IMG/VR virus record: IMGVR_UViG_3300017917_002740
Coordinates: 1-64,000 of that record
Direction: 5' to 3' (one strand)
Source: a virus
DNA length: 64,000 nucleotides
The translations under genes were made by a program, and so were the position numbers. Under the pieces are notes generated by a model. That model did no database searches, was not told where the DNA came from, and worked only from the letters and a program-made list of their open reading frames with translations. This document shows, one piece after another, positions 1 to 7,746 of the stretch (position 1 is its first letter; each line of letters starts with the position of its first letter).

Positions 1-255
1 ACCTTGACCATTATACAGCGACTCGAGCCATCGTTTGAATTGGATGAATTCGATGTCCCTGTCATTGTGTTGCACACTGATCCACACCCTGAAATGAAAG
101 ATGTGGCGATGAGGGTGACCCAAAAACGATACGTCATATTCATCTCCTGTAGCTAAATTGGGATCTGTAAGAGCCGCAGGATATTTATGAATGCCTTCCT
201 TGCGGAAAGTAACCCAAATCATTTTGTTAGGACGGATATCCTGTCTAATAATCAT
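1..255 (-). CDS. Conserved phage protein of unknown function (partial, C-terminus beyond window)
   Basis: An open frame runs leftward from an ATG at 255 to the window edge without a stop (85 codons seen). Its start overlaps the stop of the upstream gene as ATGA. The visible protein begins MIIRQDIRPNK and contains a His-rich stretch (GHPHRHIFHF). It resembles small conserved proteins of T4-like marine phages, but I know no function. Translational coupling to the next gene is likely. Confidence 0.7.
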   Translation of the reverse strand, partial: MIIRQDIRPNKMIWVTFRKEGIHKYPAALTDPNLATGDEYDVSFLGHPHRHIFHFRVWISVQHNDRDIEFIQFKRWLESLYNGQG

Positions 256-476
256 TTTGTAAGACCTTCGCAGAGTTTTTGAATTTCTTGATCAGTCATA
301 AAGAAATTGTATGTTGAAGAGTTTATAACTTCACCTTTGTCATTTAGTGATTCATTGATAAATTCAATGCTATTTAGATTAGATGGAGCAACGCATTTTA
401 AACTTTTTACACGCAATCTAAAAGCGTCGCTTTGTTTAACTACAAATTCTTTTACATTCAAATGTTCCTGAATCAT
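252..476 (-). CDS. Small hypothetical protein, 74 aa
   Basis: Short soluble protein with no recognised domain. It is joined to both neighbours by four-base ATGA overlaps, at 252-255 and 473-476, which supports it being real and translated by coupling in a small minus-strand operon. Confidence 0.65.
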   Translation of the reverse strand: MIQEHLNVKEFVVKQSDAFRLRVKSLKCVAPSNLNSIEFINESLNDKGEVINSSTYNFFMTDQEIQKLCEGLTK

Positions 477-817
477 CTCATACTCTCCATAGTAATAATT
501 TTACCAAGTTCTGCACCTAAATCTTTATCTTCAGTGATCACATACATTGAACTATTATTTTCGTCTTTGCGTCGATCATAAGTGCGTGTTTCAATTACAA
601 AACCACCATTGGCTTTGAATACAGTAAACCGCATGCCTTCTGAATCTAAACTCGGGACTTCATGAATAGCAAGAGGAATACTATCATAATCCTCTTCGTC
701 CATTAACCAATTACGTATTTTCTGTTTTAAACTTAGTTTCATTTTTCTTGCCTTGGGTATTGTTCGAGACTGTTTAGCAGATCTTATTGATGCAACTGTT
801 ACTCTGCCGTTACTCAT
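473..817 (-). CDS. Hypothetical protein, 114 aa, basic N-terminus
   Basis: The first 30 residues are very basic and are followed by a mixed alpha/beta-looking domain. There is no recognised motif. ATGA overlaps at both ends place it inside a tightly coupled operon of small proteins. Confidence 0.65.
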   Translation of the reverse strand: MSNGRVTVASIRSAKQSRTIPKARKMKLSLKQKIRNWLMDEEDYDSIPLAIHEVPSLDSEGMRFTVFKANGGFVIETRTYDRRKDENNSSMYVITEDKDLGAELGKIITMESMR

Positions 818-1341
818 TTTATAATTTCATCCTTGCCATATTGATCCCAATCAGTAAATCGATCTCTACCCATTAAGTCCTGTAAGTTATGGCACCAAAC
901 TCCAGGATTGGTTGCTGCAAAATCTTTGTCATCAATTTTAAGTGTAGCGTTGTAGCCTAATTGTTTTACATAAGGTAATTTTACACTAATCTGCGGAATA
1001 AATCTACGATATTCTATTAGCGGACTTTCCAAAAGACCTTCTGTTTCACGAACATCGAAGTCCAAAGTACACCAAAAGTCTGCTTCCAAACAGGCTTTGA
1101 TCATCTTTTCCCAAGGAGTCCATCCTACAACATCATCAGCGCCTTCTGTGTGAAAACTTTGATTAGCACCAAAATAGATATGATTACACTCTTTTTCTTT
1201 GGTCAATGCAATAATTTTATCTGCATCTTGAACACCCACTACAAATAGAGTTTTCATTCCGTATGCAGGTGTGTGTTCAATCTCTGTGCCTACAAAAAAC
1301 GTAATGTCTGATGCTACGCCAGTGTTATAATCTCGTTTCAT
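814..1341 (-). CDS. Conserved phage hypothetical protein, 175 aa
   Basis: Soluble alpha/beta protein. Features include a segment (TLFVVGVQDADKII) that looks like a beta-strand/helix unit, and conserved-looking Trp-rich positions near residues 97-113. Proteins of this kind recur in T4-like marine phages near replication genes, as far as I recall, without a known function. It is coupled by ATGA overlap to both neighbours. Confidence 0.7.
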   Translation of the reverse strand: MKRDYNTGVASDITFFVGTEIEHTPAYGMKTLFVVGVQDADKIIALTKEKECNHIYFGANQSFHTEGADDVVGWTPWEKMIKACLEADFWCTLDFDVRETEGLLESPLIEYRRFIPQISVKLPYVKQLGYNATLKIDDKDFAATNPGVWCHNLQDLMGRDRFTDWDQYGKDEIIK

Positions 1342-1484
1342 TTTTTAAATAGGCCTTGTATTGTTTTTATTAAGTTAAGAAATCTTTCACGATAGATGTT
1401 GGCAGATGAAGGAAGGTGCGGACAACGTCCTTGCCGCCAATCGCAATTTGGTTTGATTTCTTTCTTGCAAATGTTACACTTCAT
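1338..1484 (-). CDS. Small zinc-binding-type protein, 48 aa
   Basis: A 48-residue frame fills the gap between two genes exactly. Its ATG overlaps the stop of the upstream coiled-coil gene (ATGA, 1481-1484) and its TGA overlaps the next start (1338-1341). The protein begins MKCNICKKEIKPNC and continues to CPH, giving a C3-x2-C6-x7-C14-x6-C21-x-H23 arrangement that suits one structural zinc. A single-stranded nucleic-acid or protein-binding role is possible but only inferred. The double overlap makes the gene itself convincing. Confidence 0.75.
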   Translation of the reverse strand: MKCNICKKEIKPNCDWRQGRCPHLPSSANIYRERFLNLIKTIQGLFKK

Positions 1485-1663
1485 TCTTCTAATCCGGCCT
1501 GTTTGGCTTTCATCATTTCGATTTCATCTTTGATCTGTAATTTTTTCTTTTTTAATTCTTCAAGATGTAAATCTTCGTATAGGCCAGTTATTTCTAAATG
1601 CTCTATTTGTTTATCTAATACGTGATGCATTTCTTCGAGATGTTTAATGCGATTTTCGTACAT
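1481..1663 (-). CDS. YdcH/DUF465-like small coiled-coil protein, 60 aa
   Basis: Predicted helical hairpin. The residues HVLDKQIEHLE followed by LEELKKKKLQIKDEIE match the layout of the YdcH (DUF465) family, in which a short helix is followed by a 'LKKxxLxLKDEI' helix. I chose the ATG at 1663 because it has AAGGA just upstream. A TTG seven codons earlier would overlap the upstream gene. The function of the family is unknown. The gene is coupled to the zinc-type gene downstream. Confidence 0.65.
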   Translation of the reverse strand: MYENRIKHLEEMHHVLDKQIEHLEITGLYEDLHLEELKKKKLQIKDEIEMMKAKQAGLEE

Positions 1664-1673
1664 ATCACATTCC

Positions 1674-3215
1674 TTATTCAGCAACTATTTCTTCTTCTAA
1701 GGCACGTAATTCGTCATCATCAGGGTTACTAAAATCAATCTCATCTTGACGAATTTCTTCTACTTCAAATAAACTACCAAATGTATTCTGTGCAGGACCA
1801 CCTTGTAATCGTGAACCTTCAAGGGTTTTTAAGAAACCTGCAGCGTCTGAAATTAATTGAAATGCTTCTGCTTTGGTTTTAGTATTGAATAGCTCTTCAA
1901 CAAATGTAGCAAAGTATAGAATTCTATTAGGAACCCAATCGCTGTATTCGATCTCTTTCTTGCCTTCGACACCTTTCATGCGCCAGTCGGGCTTGTGTTT
2001 AGCAGTTTCAATGTCCATAAGTTGTTGAGCACGTTGTACCGCAACAATATGACATTCAACATTATGGCCCATCATTAGAGCATAAGCAAAGCTATCCCAA
2101 GAAGTTTTACCTTCTTTGCCGATCTTGTTTAACATACCAGGAGCATACCAACAGATATCACCCATAGTTAAACGACTTGCAGTTTCACTGGCAAACGGAA
2201 ACGGTATGTCGCTCTTAGCCAATGCCTTGTTATCCGGAGCCTTGTCCATGATCACTGACCAACGCTTGTTTGTGTGTTGTGCATTGGTGTAAACAAGACC
2301 GTGTGCTGTAGCAATAAACGGTGATGCACAATCGAAACTAATAGTAATATCTGGATTAATGTGTTTGCGGATTTGTCTTTGAATCAAAGTTAGATAACAT
2401 GACCAATCAAGTTGTGCAGTACCCAAGAAGTGCATCCAGTTTTTACCTGTAAGCATACCTTCATCACGCATGGTCATTAGGCGTTTAAGTGTAATATCCA
2501 TCTTACACATGTTTGCGCCACCCATGGCCCAACCTTCTGCTTCCTTGCCAGCATACTTGCCTTTAGGGTCACTAAACTCTTTGACACCCTCATACCAACG
2601 TTCGGCAGTATCCCAGTCTGATCCTTGCAGAACGTTGAGCCACTTGGTCTGTCCTAAGCGGTTGTTTAAGAAATAGTCGTTGTTGAAACGAGTCTTTTCG
2701 AGACAGTCTTCAAATGTTTTTAATCCAGTCTTTGGACTATGGATATGATCACAGGCCCATGTCGGCACGTCCAGCATCATAGACCAATCAGCAGTTAATT
2801 CTAACCATTCAAGAATCTTTTGTCGAGTTTTATTAGCTTCGGCACCTTCGAAGTTTAACCAATCAAATTTAAGAACACCTTTACCGATCTGATAACCACC
2901 GGAGTCACCTAAGATCATTGTAGCATTACGATCACGTTGCTGGATCATAGATTCTTGTGTAAGACTCTTATTGAGATCTAACTGTGCGTGACCTGCTGAA
3001 TACAGACCGTATTTGTAATAGAAGTATCCTTGTTCTGGATTTAAGAAATTCATACCCTCGATTCCGCGATCAAATCCTTTAGGAATACGTTCTTGTGGAA
3101 TAAATTCTTCTAATCTTTGTTTTGCAATATAAGTGCTATAGAAAGAACTGATTGCAGGCAAATAGACTGCATAATCTTTCTGTAATGGTGTTAGGTCAAC
3201 TGGTTGTTTGCTCAT
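1674..3215 (-). CDS. dpdA: tRNA-guanine transglycosylase-like protein, probable DNA 7-deazaguanine transglycosylase (DpdA-like)
   Basis: 513-aa protein with the TIM-barrel signatures of the TGT superfamily. It has DSGGYQ at residues 104-109 (TGT DSGGFQ, general Asp), LDVPTWAC near 149-155, a glycine-rich MGGANMC near 231-237, and SFDCASPF with Asp295 (TGT FDCVLPTR, the nucleophile). TGT enzymes exchange guanine for a 7-deazaguanine base. The phage branch, DpdA, acts on DNA. A tRNA substrate cannot be excluded. The C-terminal zinc site of bacterial TGT is not obvious, which is closer to DpdA. QueC-like and QueD-like genes elsewhere in this window could supply the base. The gene sits downstream of the clamp and overlaps its upstream neighbour by 20 bp. 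Confidence 0.75.
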   Translation of the reverse strand: MSKQPVDLTPLQKDYAVYLPAISSFYSTYIAKQRLEEFIPQERIPKGFDRGIEGMNFLNPEQGYFYYKYGLYSAGHAQLDLNKSLTQESMIQQRDRNATMILGDSGGYQIGKGVLKFDWLNFEGAEANKTRQKILEWLELTADWSMMLDVPTWACDHIHSPKTGLKTFEDCLEKTRFNNDYFLNNRLGQTKWLNVLQGSDWDTAERWYEGVKEFSDPKGKYAGKEAEGWAMGGANMCKMDITLKRLMTMRDEGMLTGKNWMHFLGTAQLDWSCYLTLIQRQIRKHINPDITISFDCASPFIATAHGLVYTNAQHTNKRWSVIMDKAPDNKALAKSDIPFPFASETASRLTMGDICWYAPGMLNKIGKEGKTSWDSFAYALMMGHNVECHIVAVQRAQQLMDIETAKHKPDWRMKGVEGKKEIEYSDWVPNRILYFATFVEELFNTKTKAEAFQLISDAAGFLKTLEGSRLQGGPAQNTFGSLFEVEEIRQDEIDFSNPDDDELRALEEEIVAE

Positions 3216-3570
3216 GTTCTCTCGCTAATTTTGCCGTGATATCTAATTGTTTACGTGCCTGTTCTGCATTGTCTAATGCTATTTTAACAGCCTTATTCGT
3301 TTTTGCCAAACTTTCCCAAGCCAATTCTTCATCTCGCTTCTTACGTGCCCAATCAAGCAAGGATTCTGCTTCGTCGTTTAACCCGATTTTAGCATAATCC
3401 ATATTGAGCATAATCCAAGCAGTACCATCGAATACTTCTATGCATTGATTGGAAGTATTAAAACGCATATTGCCAACACCTTGGGCGCCGGCATATCCGT
3501 TAACATAAGTGCTTGATGCACTGGACGAAACATTCATGTAACGTCCAGATTGTGTGATGCCTTTGATCAT
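3196..3570 (-). CDS. Hypothetical protein with fibre-like N-terminus and helical C-terminus, 124 aa
   Basis: Residues 30-55 (GVGNMRFNTSNQCIEVFDGTAW) resemble the repeat-like motif found in phage fibre or tail proteins. Residues 60-124 are predicted to be a long charged helix. The gene lies between the clamp (1-bp overlap of stop and start) and dpdA. Its role is unknown; a virion protein is a guess based on the N-terminal motif. Confidence 0.6.
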   Translation of the reverse strand: MIKGITQSGRYMNVSSSASSTYVNGYAGAQGVGNMRFNTSNQCIEVFDGTAWIMLNMDYAKIGLNDEAESLLDWARKKRDEELAWESLAKTNKAVKIALDNAEQARKQLDITAKLAREHEQTTS

Positions 3571-4307
3571 TAGGCTGCCTGAGCTGGAATGATGTATTTG
3601 TAAGTAGCTAAGCCGCTGTCTAAAGTAATCTGGATAGCACCTTCGTTACTTAGACTCATCTTTGTGTTGTTGACATCTGCAATCTTAAGAATGCTCAAGA
3701 TTGGCAGTACTGGCCATGTCCAACCGCGATCAAGTTTACCTGCCACGTTCTGCGCAAATACAAATTCACCACCGTGTGTTGAAGCATCACCAAAAATAAA
3801 CTTTAGATTTCCACCATCAGTCTTTGCTAAGAAAGTTGGATGTTCATTATTGGCACCTGCTTGGAAGTTGAAACGCTGAACAGAAGCTACGCTTGGTTCA
3901 ATCTCAACATCCCACTTAACACCACGGAACTTAACAGTCTTCATCTTTTCGTTGATGATTTCCTGATTCATAAAACGATAGTCGTTCTTAAAGTCGCCGT
4001 CTTTGTTTTCAAAGTGAATACCTACAGGCACAGTTTCGCCATTGCGTTCTGCTGTGGTAATACTGATCTTGGCATCTTCTTTGTACTCTGAACCATCAAG
4101 TAGATACTTTAATTTTTGTAGTTGCGGCATACCAAATGTGCCCAACATATCAGGATAAGGGTTAGCAGTTGTGGCTTCCATGATCACTGAGCGATCATCT
4201 GCCATAGAAAAAATGCTGGTGCCTTCTTCTGTGCCTGTTACTTTAACAGTTGTTAGGAAGCCTAAGTTTTGTGTGTGGCTTACGATGTCTTGTAAAATGT
4301 CTTTCAT
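3570..4307 (-). CDS. 45: DNA polymerase sliding clamp (gp45-like)
   Basis: 245 aa, close to T4 gp45 (228 aa). It is the processivity ring for the phage DNA polymerase and, in T4, the mobile activator of late transcription. The sequence fits the gp45 family: an N-terminal DILQDIVSHTQNLGF helix, a central acidic domain and a C-terminal Ile/Tyr-rich strand ending in YIIPAQAA. It lies directly downstream of the DNA polymerase gene. It has its own early-type promoter and a GGAGA ribosome site, so it can be made in excess of the polymerase. Confidence 0.9.
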   Translation of the reverse strand: MKDILQDIVSHTQNLGFLTTVKVTGTEEGTSIFSMADDRSVIMEATTANPYPDMLGTFGMPQLQKLKYLLDGSEYKEDAKISITTAERNGETVPVGIHFENKDGDFKNDYRFMNQEIINEKMKTVKFRGVKWDVEIEPSVASVQRFNFQAGANNEHPTFLAKTDGGNLKFIFGDASTHGGEFVFAQNVAGKLDRGWTWPVLPILSILKIADVNNTKMSLSNEGAIQITLDSGLATYKYIIPAQAA

Positions 4308-4332
4308 TTAGAGAGTCTCCATGTATATTAAG

Positions 4333-4361
4333 ATTATATTTAGATCTTGAGTGAAAATCAA
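4333..4361 (-). promoter_or_regulatory. Early (sigma70-type) promoter of the clamp gene
   Basis: On the minus strand TTGATT (4356-4361) and TATAAT (4333-4338) are separated by exactly 17 bp. Transcription would start near 4326, giving a leader of about 19 nt with GGAGA before the ATG at 4307. The -35 box lies in the loop of a hairpin formed by the end of the polymerase gene. Confidence 0.75.
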
Positions 4362-4377
4362 CCTTGAAATCACTCAA
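4347..4377 (-). terminator. Hairpin at the end of the polymerase gene (possible attenuator)
   Basis: An 8-bp perfect stem (TTGAGTGA, 4347-4354, with TCACTCAA, 4370-4377) encloses a 15-nt loop and includes the polymerase stop codon. There is no U-run downstream, so it is a weak or non-intrinsic terminator. The clamp promoter -35 box lies in the loop. Confidence 0.4.
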
Positions 4378-7036
4378 AATCAAATAATTTTGAGAATGTA
4401 TTGTCCGACCTTGTTGAACTGATGTCCCATTCCAAAACACCAATAAGGTTTTCTAATTTTTCATCGATAACCGTATTTTCCATCTCAGCATCGTTGAATG
4501 GTAAGTCTTTGAACCATTGTGGTAAACGTAGTTCATCTACAGGATAAGCCACTGAGGTATAACCCATAGGATTGTCTTTGACCTTACAGACAATGACCTT
4601 GGCTCCGTCTGTGATACTCATTGAGTATTTGTCATCCATCATCCGTTTGAGCGTATTCCAATTAAGACTTGCTCTAACGTGCCCTGGCATATTAGCTTTG
4701 CCTGCTTTCTTTTCTTTGGCAGCATACTCAGTAATATTGTTGGCACGTTTAGGCGAACCTTTCTCCCAACCAGGGCGTGTTTTAAATTCAGTGCGGAAGT
4801 TGGTAATGTATTCTAATACCTGTTCTTTTTCTGCACCATTAAGCACCTGTGTCAGTACTTCACTTAAGAAGTCTTGGATAACAACCGGGGTATCTGACCG
4901 CTTGAGGTCGAGCCCCATGGCCTTGATCTTGCCGCCTTGCCCGTCTGTGTCTGCTCGCTTTCCTTCTTTGTCGTAGTAGAGTACGGCATATCTTTTCTTA
5001 GTAATGAACAAACCTTTTGATGCGACAATTTCTCTTCCTGCTTTGATAACATCTCCTCTGGTCTTTGGACAGTGGAAGCTATCTTGCATGAATTTAACAA
5101 AGGTTTCATTTACAGTTTCTCCTATGGTATCGTAAAGTTCAATTACAGATTCTCTGGTCCATGGTAATGCACCAGAATCGATATCTTTTTTCAGTGTCTT
5201 ATAAGCTGAAAAATAGCAGGAGTCTGTGTCGCCATAGATAATAGCTTTACCTACGTGATCATACTCGCCTGTGATAATTTCATTTACTTTGGCAGCCATA
5301 TGCTTGGCAATCTGTCTACCAGTAAGAGTTGTTGACTGTCCGATTCTGTTGTCAAAGAAACGACAACCAGGGTTAAGAATAGCACCGTACAAACTGTTCA
5401 AGTTAATCTTCTTAACCAACTGACGTTTGTCCCAGTATTCTTCTTCTACTTTGTTACCTGCTTTGATACATTCTTTAAGTTTGGCCTGCATTTCTTTACG
5501 TTCAGCATACCAACGCTTTAACAGTCCAGGAATAATACCTTCTCTTTCATAGGTAAAGATAGTACCGTTAGCACTGAGCATCCATGGTTGATTGTTTTCA
5601 AAAATTAAATCGTAAATCTGTGCGGCGCTGAGTGTGTCACTACCGCCATCTTCCCAGTCAACAGTAATTTCTCTGCCAGCTTCACGGTTCATAACAGCAG
5701 TATATTCAAGACTACCGAACACTCCTTCCCAGGCAGATGCAAATGATTTACCTTTGGCCTGTTCAGCGGCAATAAAGTCTTTGGTGCCATCTTGACGTAG
5801 TTGACCCACGATAGTCTCTGGGCCCATGTTAAGGGCACGAATCGCAGAAGGATACAGTGAGTTGATATCTAACGAACCGATCCATTCATGGATACCTTTC
5901 TTTGGAAATGCCACATACGCACCTGCAGCCTGCGTGTCAAGTCCTTCGCGATTAACACGATTAGGTACAATCATGCCACGCTTGTGAGCTTCATTGATAA
6001 TGGCCTGTTCAGTTACAGCCACAGCACCCATAGTAGTCTGTAGCAATACTGTACATTCATGCGCCAGTGTGTTAGCAAGGTCCATGAACTTGAGTTTTTT
6101 ATCTAAGTCGTCAAGCAGTTGACAGTCTTGTCTGTTATATTCAATAAACTTTTTAAAGTCATTGTTATAAAGTTGATCAAGTGTGCCTTCATACTGTGTC
6201 TTTCTTTGACCTAATTCATATTCTGCAATAGCATCTAATCGATATGTATGACGTTCTTCATAGGTGTACTTGCGATACAGTTCGAGACTGTCAAGATGCA
6301 CACGACCTATAAAGTCATAGGTCACAGCAGTTTTGCCATACTTTTCATATTCACGTTTCTTGGGAAATTGATTCCATAAGCAAAAACGTCTTGTATCTTC
6401 TTTGCTTAGGACTTTGGTCACACGATTAACTGTATATGGAATATCAAAGCCTTCTGAGTTCCAACCGCTTAGTACATCTGCATCTTCAATTAAGTCGAGG
6501 AAAGTATCTAACATGTCTGCTTCGTTGTTGAAAAGCATGGTATTTGGGAATTCCTCCACCATTCTTTTACCTTCCTCCATGCTGACAGTCTTAGGAGGAA
6601 TAGCCAAACAGACCATAGTGTTTAACCACTGTAAGTGAACAGCAATAGCAGTGATAGGCATAAACGCATCTTCTGGTGATGCATAACCACGTTCTGGGTC
6701 GAAGTCGACCTCAATATCGAAAAACGCTACATTTAGTTTAGGTGCATCTTGATTAAGATAATGATCTTCAAGACAGCGATAGATGGGGTTAATATCTGAT
6801 TCGTAAAGTTTCTTGTTGCTGTGAATGGCTAATTCTTTGCGTAGCTCTTTGACATTCTTACAACTTACACGAGTAAGCGGCTCGCCTTTGATTGATTGAA
6901 ACTTACCTTTGGGATCAGAATAGTAAAATAGGTGTTTGGCAGCATATTCTTTATAATGCCTCTGCCCTTTGTTATCACGCTCAACGACACGAATAAGGTC
7001 ATTGTCGCGATCATAGAATGCGTCAACGTAACTCAA
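4370..7036 (-). CDS. 43: DNA polymerase, family B (gp43-like)
   Basis: 888 aa against 898 for T4 gp43. All expected motifs are present. ExoI is FDIEVD (D107, E109), ExoII GWNSEGFD (N193-D198) and ExoIII YNRQD (Y300, D304). Motif A is DINSLYPS (from D390), motif B KKINLNSLYG (542-551) and motif C YGDTDS (601-606), followed by a KKRY motif. The last residues, ending LFDFE, look like a clamp-binding tail. The protein should replicate phage DNA with proofreading, together with gp45 and gp44 in this window. The start is a TTG at 7034-7036, preceded by a strong AGGAGA; no ATG is nearby. Confidence 0.95.
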   Translation of the reverse strand: MSYVDAFYDRDNDLIRVVERDNKGQRHYKEYAAKHLFYYSDPKGKFQSIKGEPLTRVSCKNVKELRKELAIHSNKKLYESDINPIYRCLEDHYLNQDAPKLNVAFFDIEVDFDPERGYASPEDAFMPITAIAVHLQWLNTMVCLAIPPKTVSMEEGKRMVEEFPNTMLFNNEADMLDTFLDLIEDADVLSGWNSEGFDIPYTVNRVTKVLSKEDTRRFCLWNQFPKKREYEKYGKTAVTYDFIGRVHLDSLELYRKYTYEERHTYRLDAIAEYELGQRKTQYEGTLDQLYNNDFKKFIEYNRQDCQLLDDLDKKLKFMDLANTLAHECTVLLQTTMGAVAVTEQAIINEAHKRGMIVPNRVNREGLDTQAAGAYVAFPKKGIHEWIGSLDINSLYPSAIRALNMGPETIVGQLRQDGTKDFIAAEQAKGKSFASAWEGVFGSLEYTAVMNREAGREITVDWEDGGSDTLSAAQIYDLIFENNQPWMLSANGTIFTYEREGIIPGLLKRWYAERKEMQAKLKECIKAGNKVEEEYWDKRQLVKKINLNSLYGAILNPGCRFFDNRIGQSTTLTGRQIAKHMAAKVNEIITGEYDHVGKAIIYGDTDSCYFSAYKTLKKDIDSGALPWTRESVIELYDTIGETVNETFVKFMQDSFHCPKTRGDVIKAGREIVASKGLFITKKRYAVLYYDKEGKRADTDGQGGKIKAMGLDLKRSDTPVVIQDFLSEVLTQVLNGAEKEQVLEYITNFRTEFKTRPGWEKGSPKRANNITEYAAKEKKAGKANMPGHVRASLNWNTLKRMMDDKYSMSITDGAKVIVCKVKDNPMGYTSVAYPVDELRLPQWFKDLPFNDAEMENTVIDEKLENLIGVLEWDISSTRSDNTFSKLFDFE

Positions 7037-7107
7037 ATTTTTCTCCTATGCAATTTATGGCTTGCAAATACCTACTGTGCGGTTTATGGCCTCGCCTACC
7101 TTTCTCA

Positions 7108-7398
7108 TTAATTACTTATCAGTCTTGCCAATGCTACTGTGTCGATTGTGACCATAAGTAGGTAATTAGCCAACAGACCAAAGGAACCCCGATTGTAACA
7201 ACACCAAGCATATATAACACACCCTGATATCCAAAGAGGGTAAAGAACCAGGAAAGGTGGTGTTGGAACGGTGAATGCCATAGTGACAGCGCAACCAATA
7301 GAAAGAATCCAAGCAAAGACCTCAAGACAAAAACGTATTCTATTGCTCGAGTAGTCTTGCTTGATCCAATCATAGATGCCATATAGCTTGTCTATCAT
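7108..7398 (-). CDS. Small membrane protein with about three transmembrane segments, 96 aa
   Basis: Hydrophobic stretches near residues 24-42, 47-66 and 73-94 predict three membrane helices. An alternative frame over the same DNA also looks hydrophobic but is judged a shadow. This frame is preferred because its start overlaps the upstream dsbA-like stop as ATGA. Similar small membrane proteins are found next to the polymerase in marine T4-like phages (from memory). Function unknown. Confidence 0.7.
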   Translation of the reverse strand: MIDKLYGIYDWIKQDYSSNRIRFCLEVFAWILSIGCAVTMAFTVPTPPFLVLYPLWISGCVIYAWCCYNRGSFGLLANYLLMVTIDTVALARLISN

Positions 7399-7661
7399 TC
7401 TTTATCTGGAATACGCTTGGTAATACCAAGAATGCCTTCAATCTCTTCCCACTCTTCTTCGTGGCTTTGCCAATTATCTTTATGAGCAATTTTAATTGCT
7501 TTGGTAATGATACTGGGTTTGATTTGCAGTTCTTCTGCAACCGCTTTGACAGTTTCTTTTAAGCCTTCTTGAAGATCTTCTACTTCACGTAGAACATTTG
7601 AACCTTCATTGATTAATCTTTCCAATTTAGCTTTTTCTTCTGGACCGTACATTCTTGCCAT
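7395..7661 (-). CDS. dsbA: DsbA-like double-stranded DNA-binding protein, 88 aa
   Basis: Small helical charged protein that I recognise as the marine-phage counterpart of T4 DsbA (89 aa), which binds double-stranded DNA and is linked to late transcription. The assignment rests on overall similarity (MYGPEEKAKLERLINEGS, then a KPSIITKAIKIAHKD segment), not on a catalytic motif. It is the first gene of an operon driven by a strong early promoter and has AGGAG before its ATG. Confidence 0.6.
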   Translation of the reverse strand: MARMYGPEEKAKLERLINEGSNVLREVEDLQEGLKETVKAVAEELQIKPSIITKAIKIAHKDNWQSHEEEWEEIEGILGITKRIPDKE

Positions 7662-7682
7662 ATAAATCTCCTATGAGTGTAT

Positions 7683-7711
7683 ATTATACAGTGAATAAAA
7701 AAGCCAGTCAA
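7683..7711 (-). promoter_or_regulatory. Strong early promoter upstream of the dsbA-like gene
   Basis: TTGACT (7706-7711), a 17-bp spacer and a perfect TATAAT (7683-7688) lie on the minus strand. Predicted start is near 7676, giving a 15-nt leader with TAGGAG. The -35 box overlaps the loop and stem of the terminator of the upstream gene, and that terminator's U-run forms part of the spacer. Confidence 0.85.
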
Positions 7712-7725
7712 CTAAGGACTGGCTT
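7695..7725 (-). terminator. Intrinsic terminator of the lysine-rich protein gene
   Basis: A 9-bp stem (7701-7709 with 7717-7725, AAGCCAGTC/GACTGGCTT) has a 7-nt loop. On the minus strand it is followed by a run of six T. It follows the stop of the 310-aa gene at 7747 and is fused with the next promoter. Confidence 0.9.
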
Positions 7726-7746
7726 CTTTTGAGTAATTTGGTTAAA

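Noticed and set aside
7134-7382. Hydrophobic frame on the minus strand inside the 96-aa membrane protein region
   Set aside because: The 96-aa frame has an ATGA overlap with the DsbA-like gene and a better start; the other frame is a +1 shadow.
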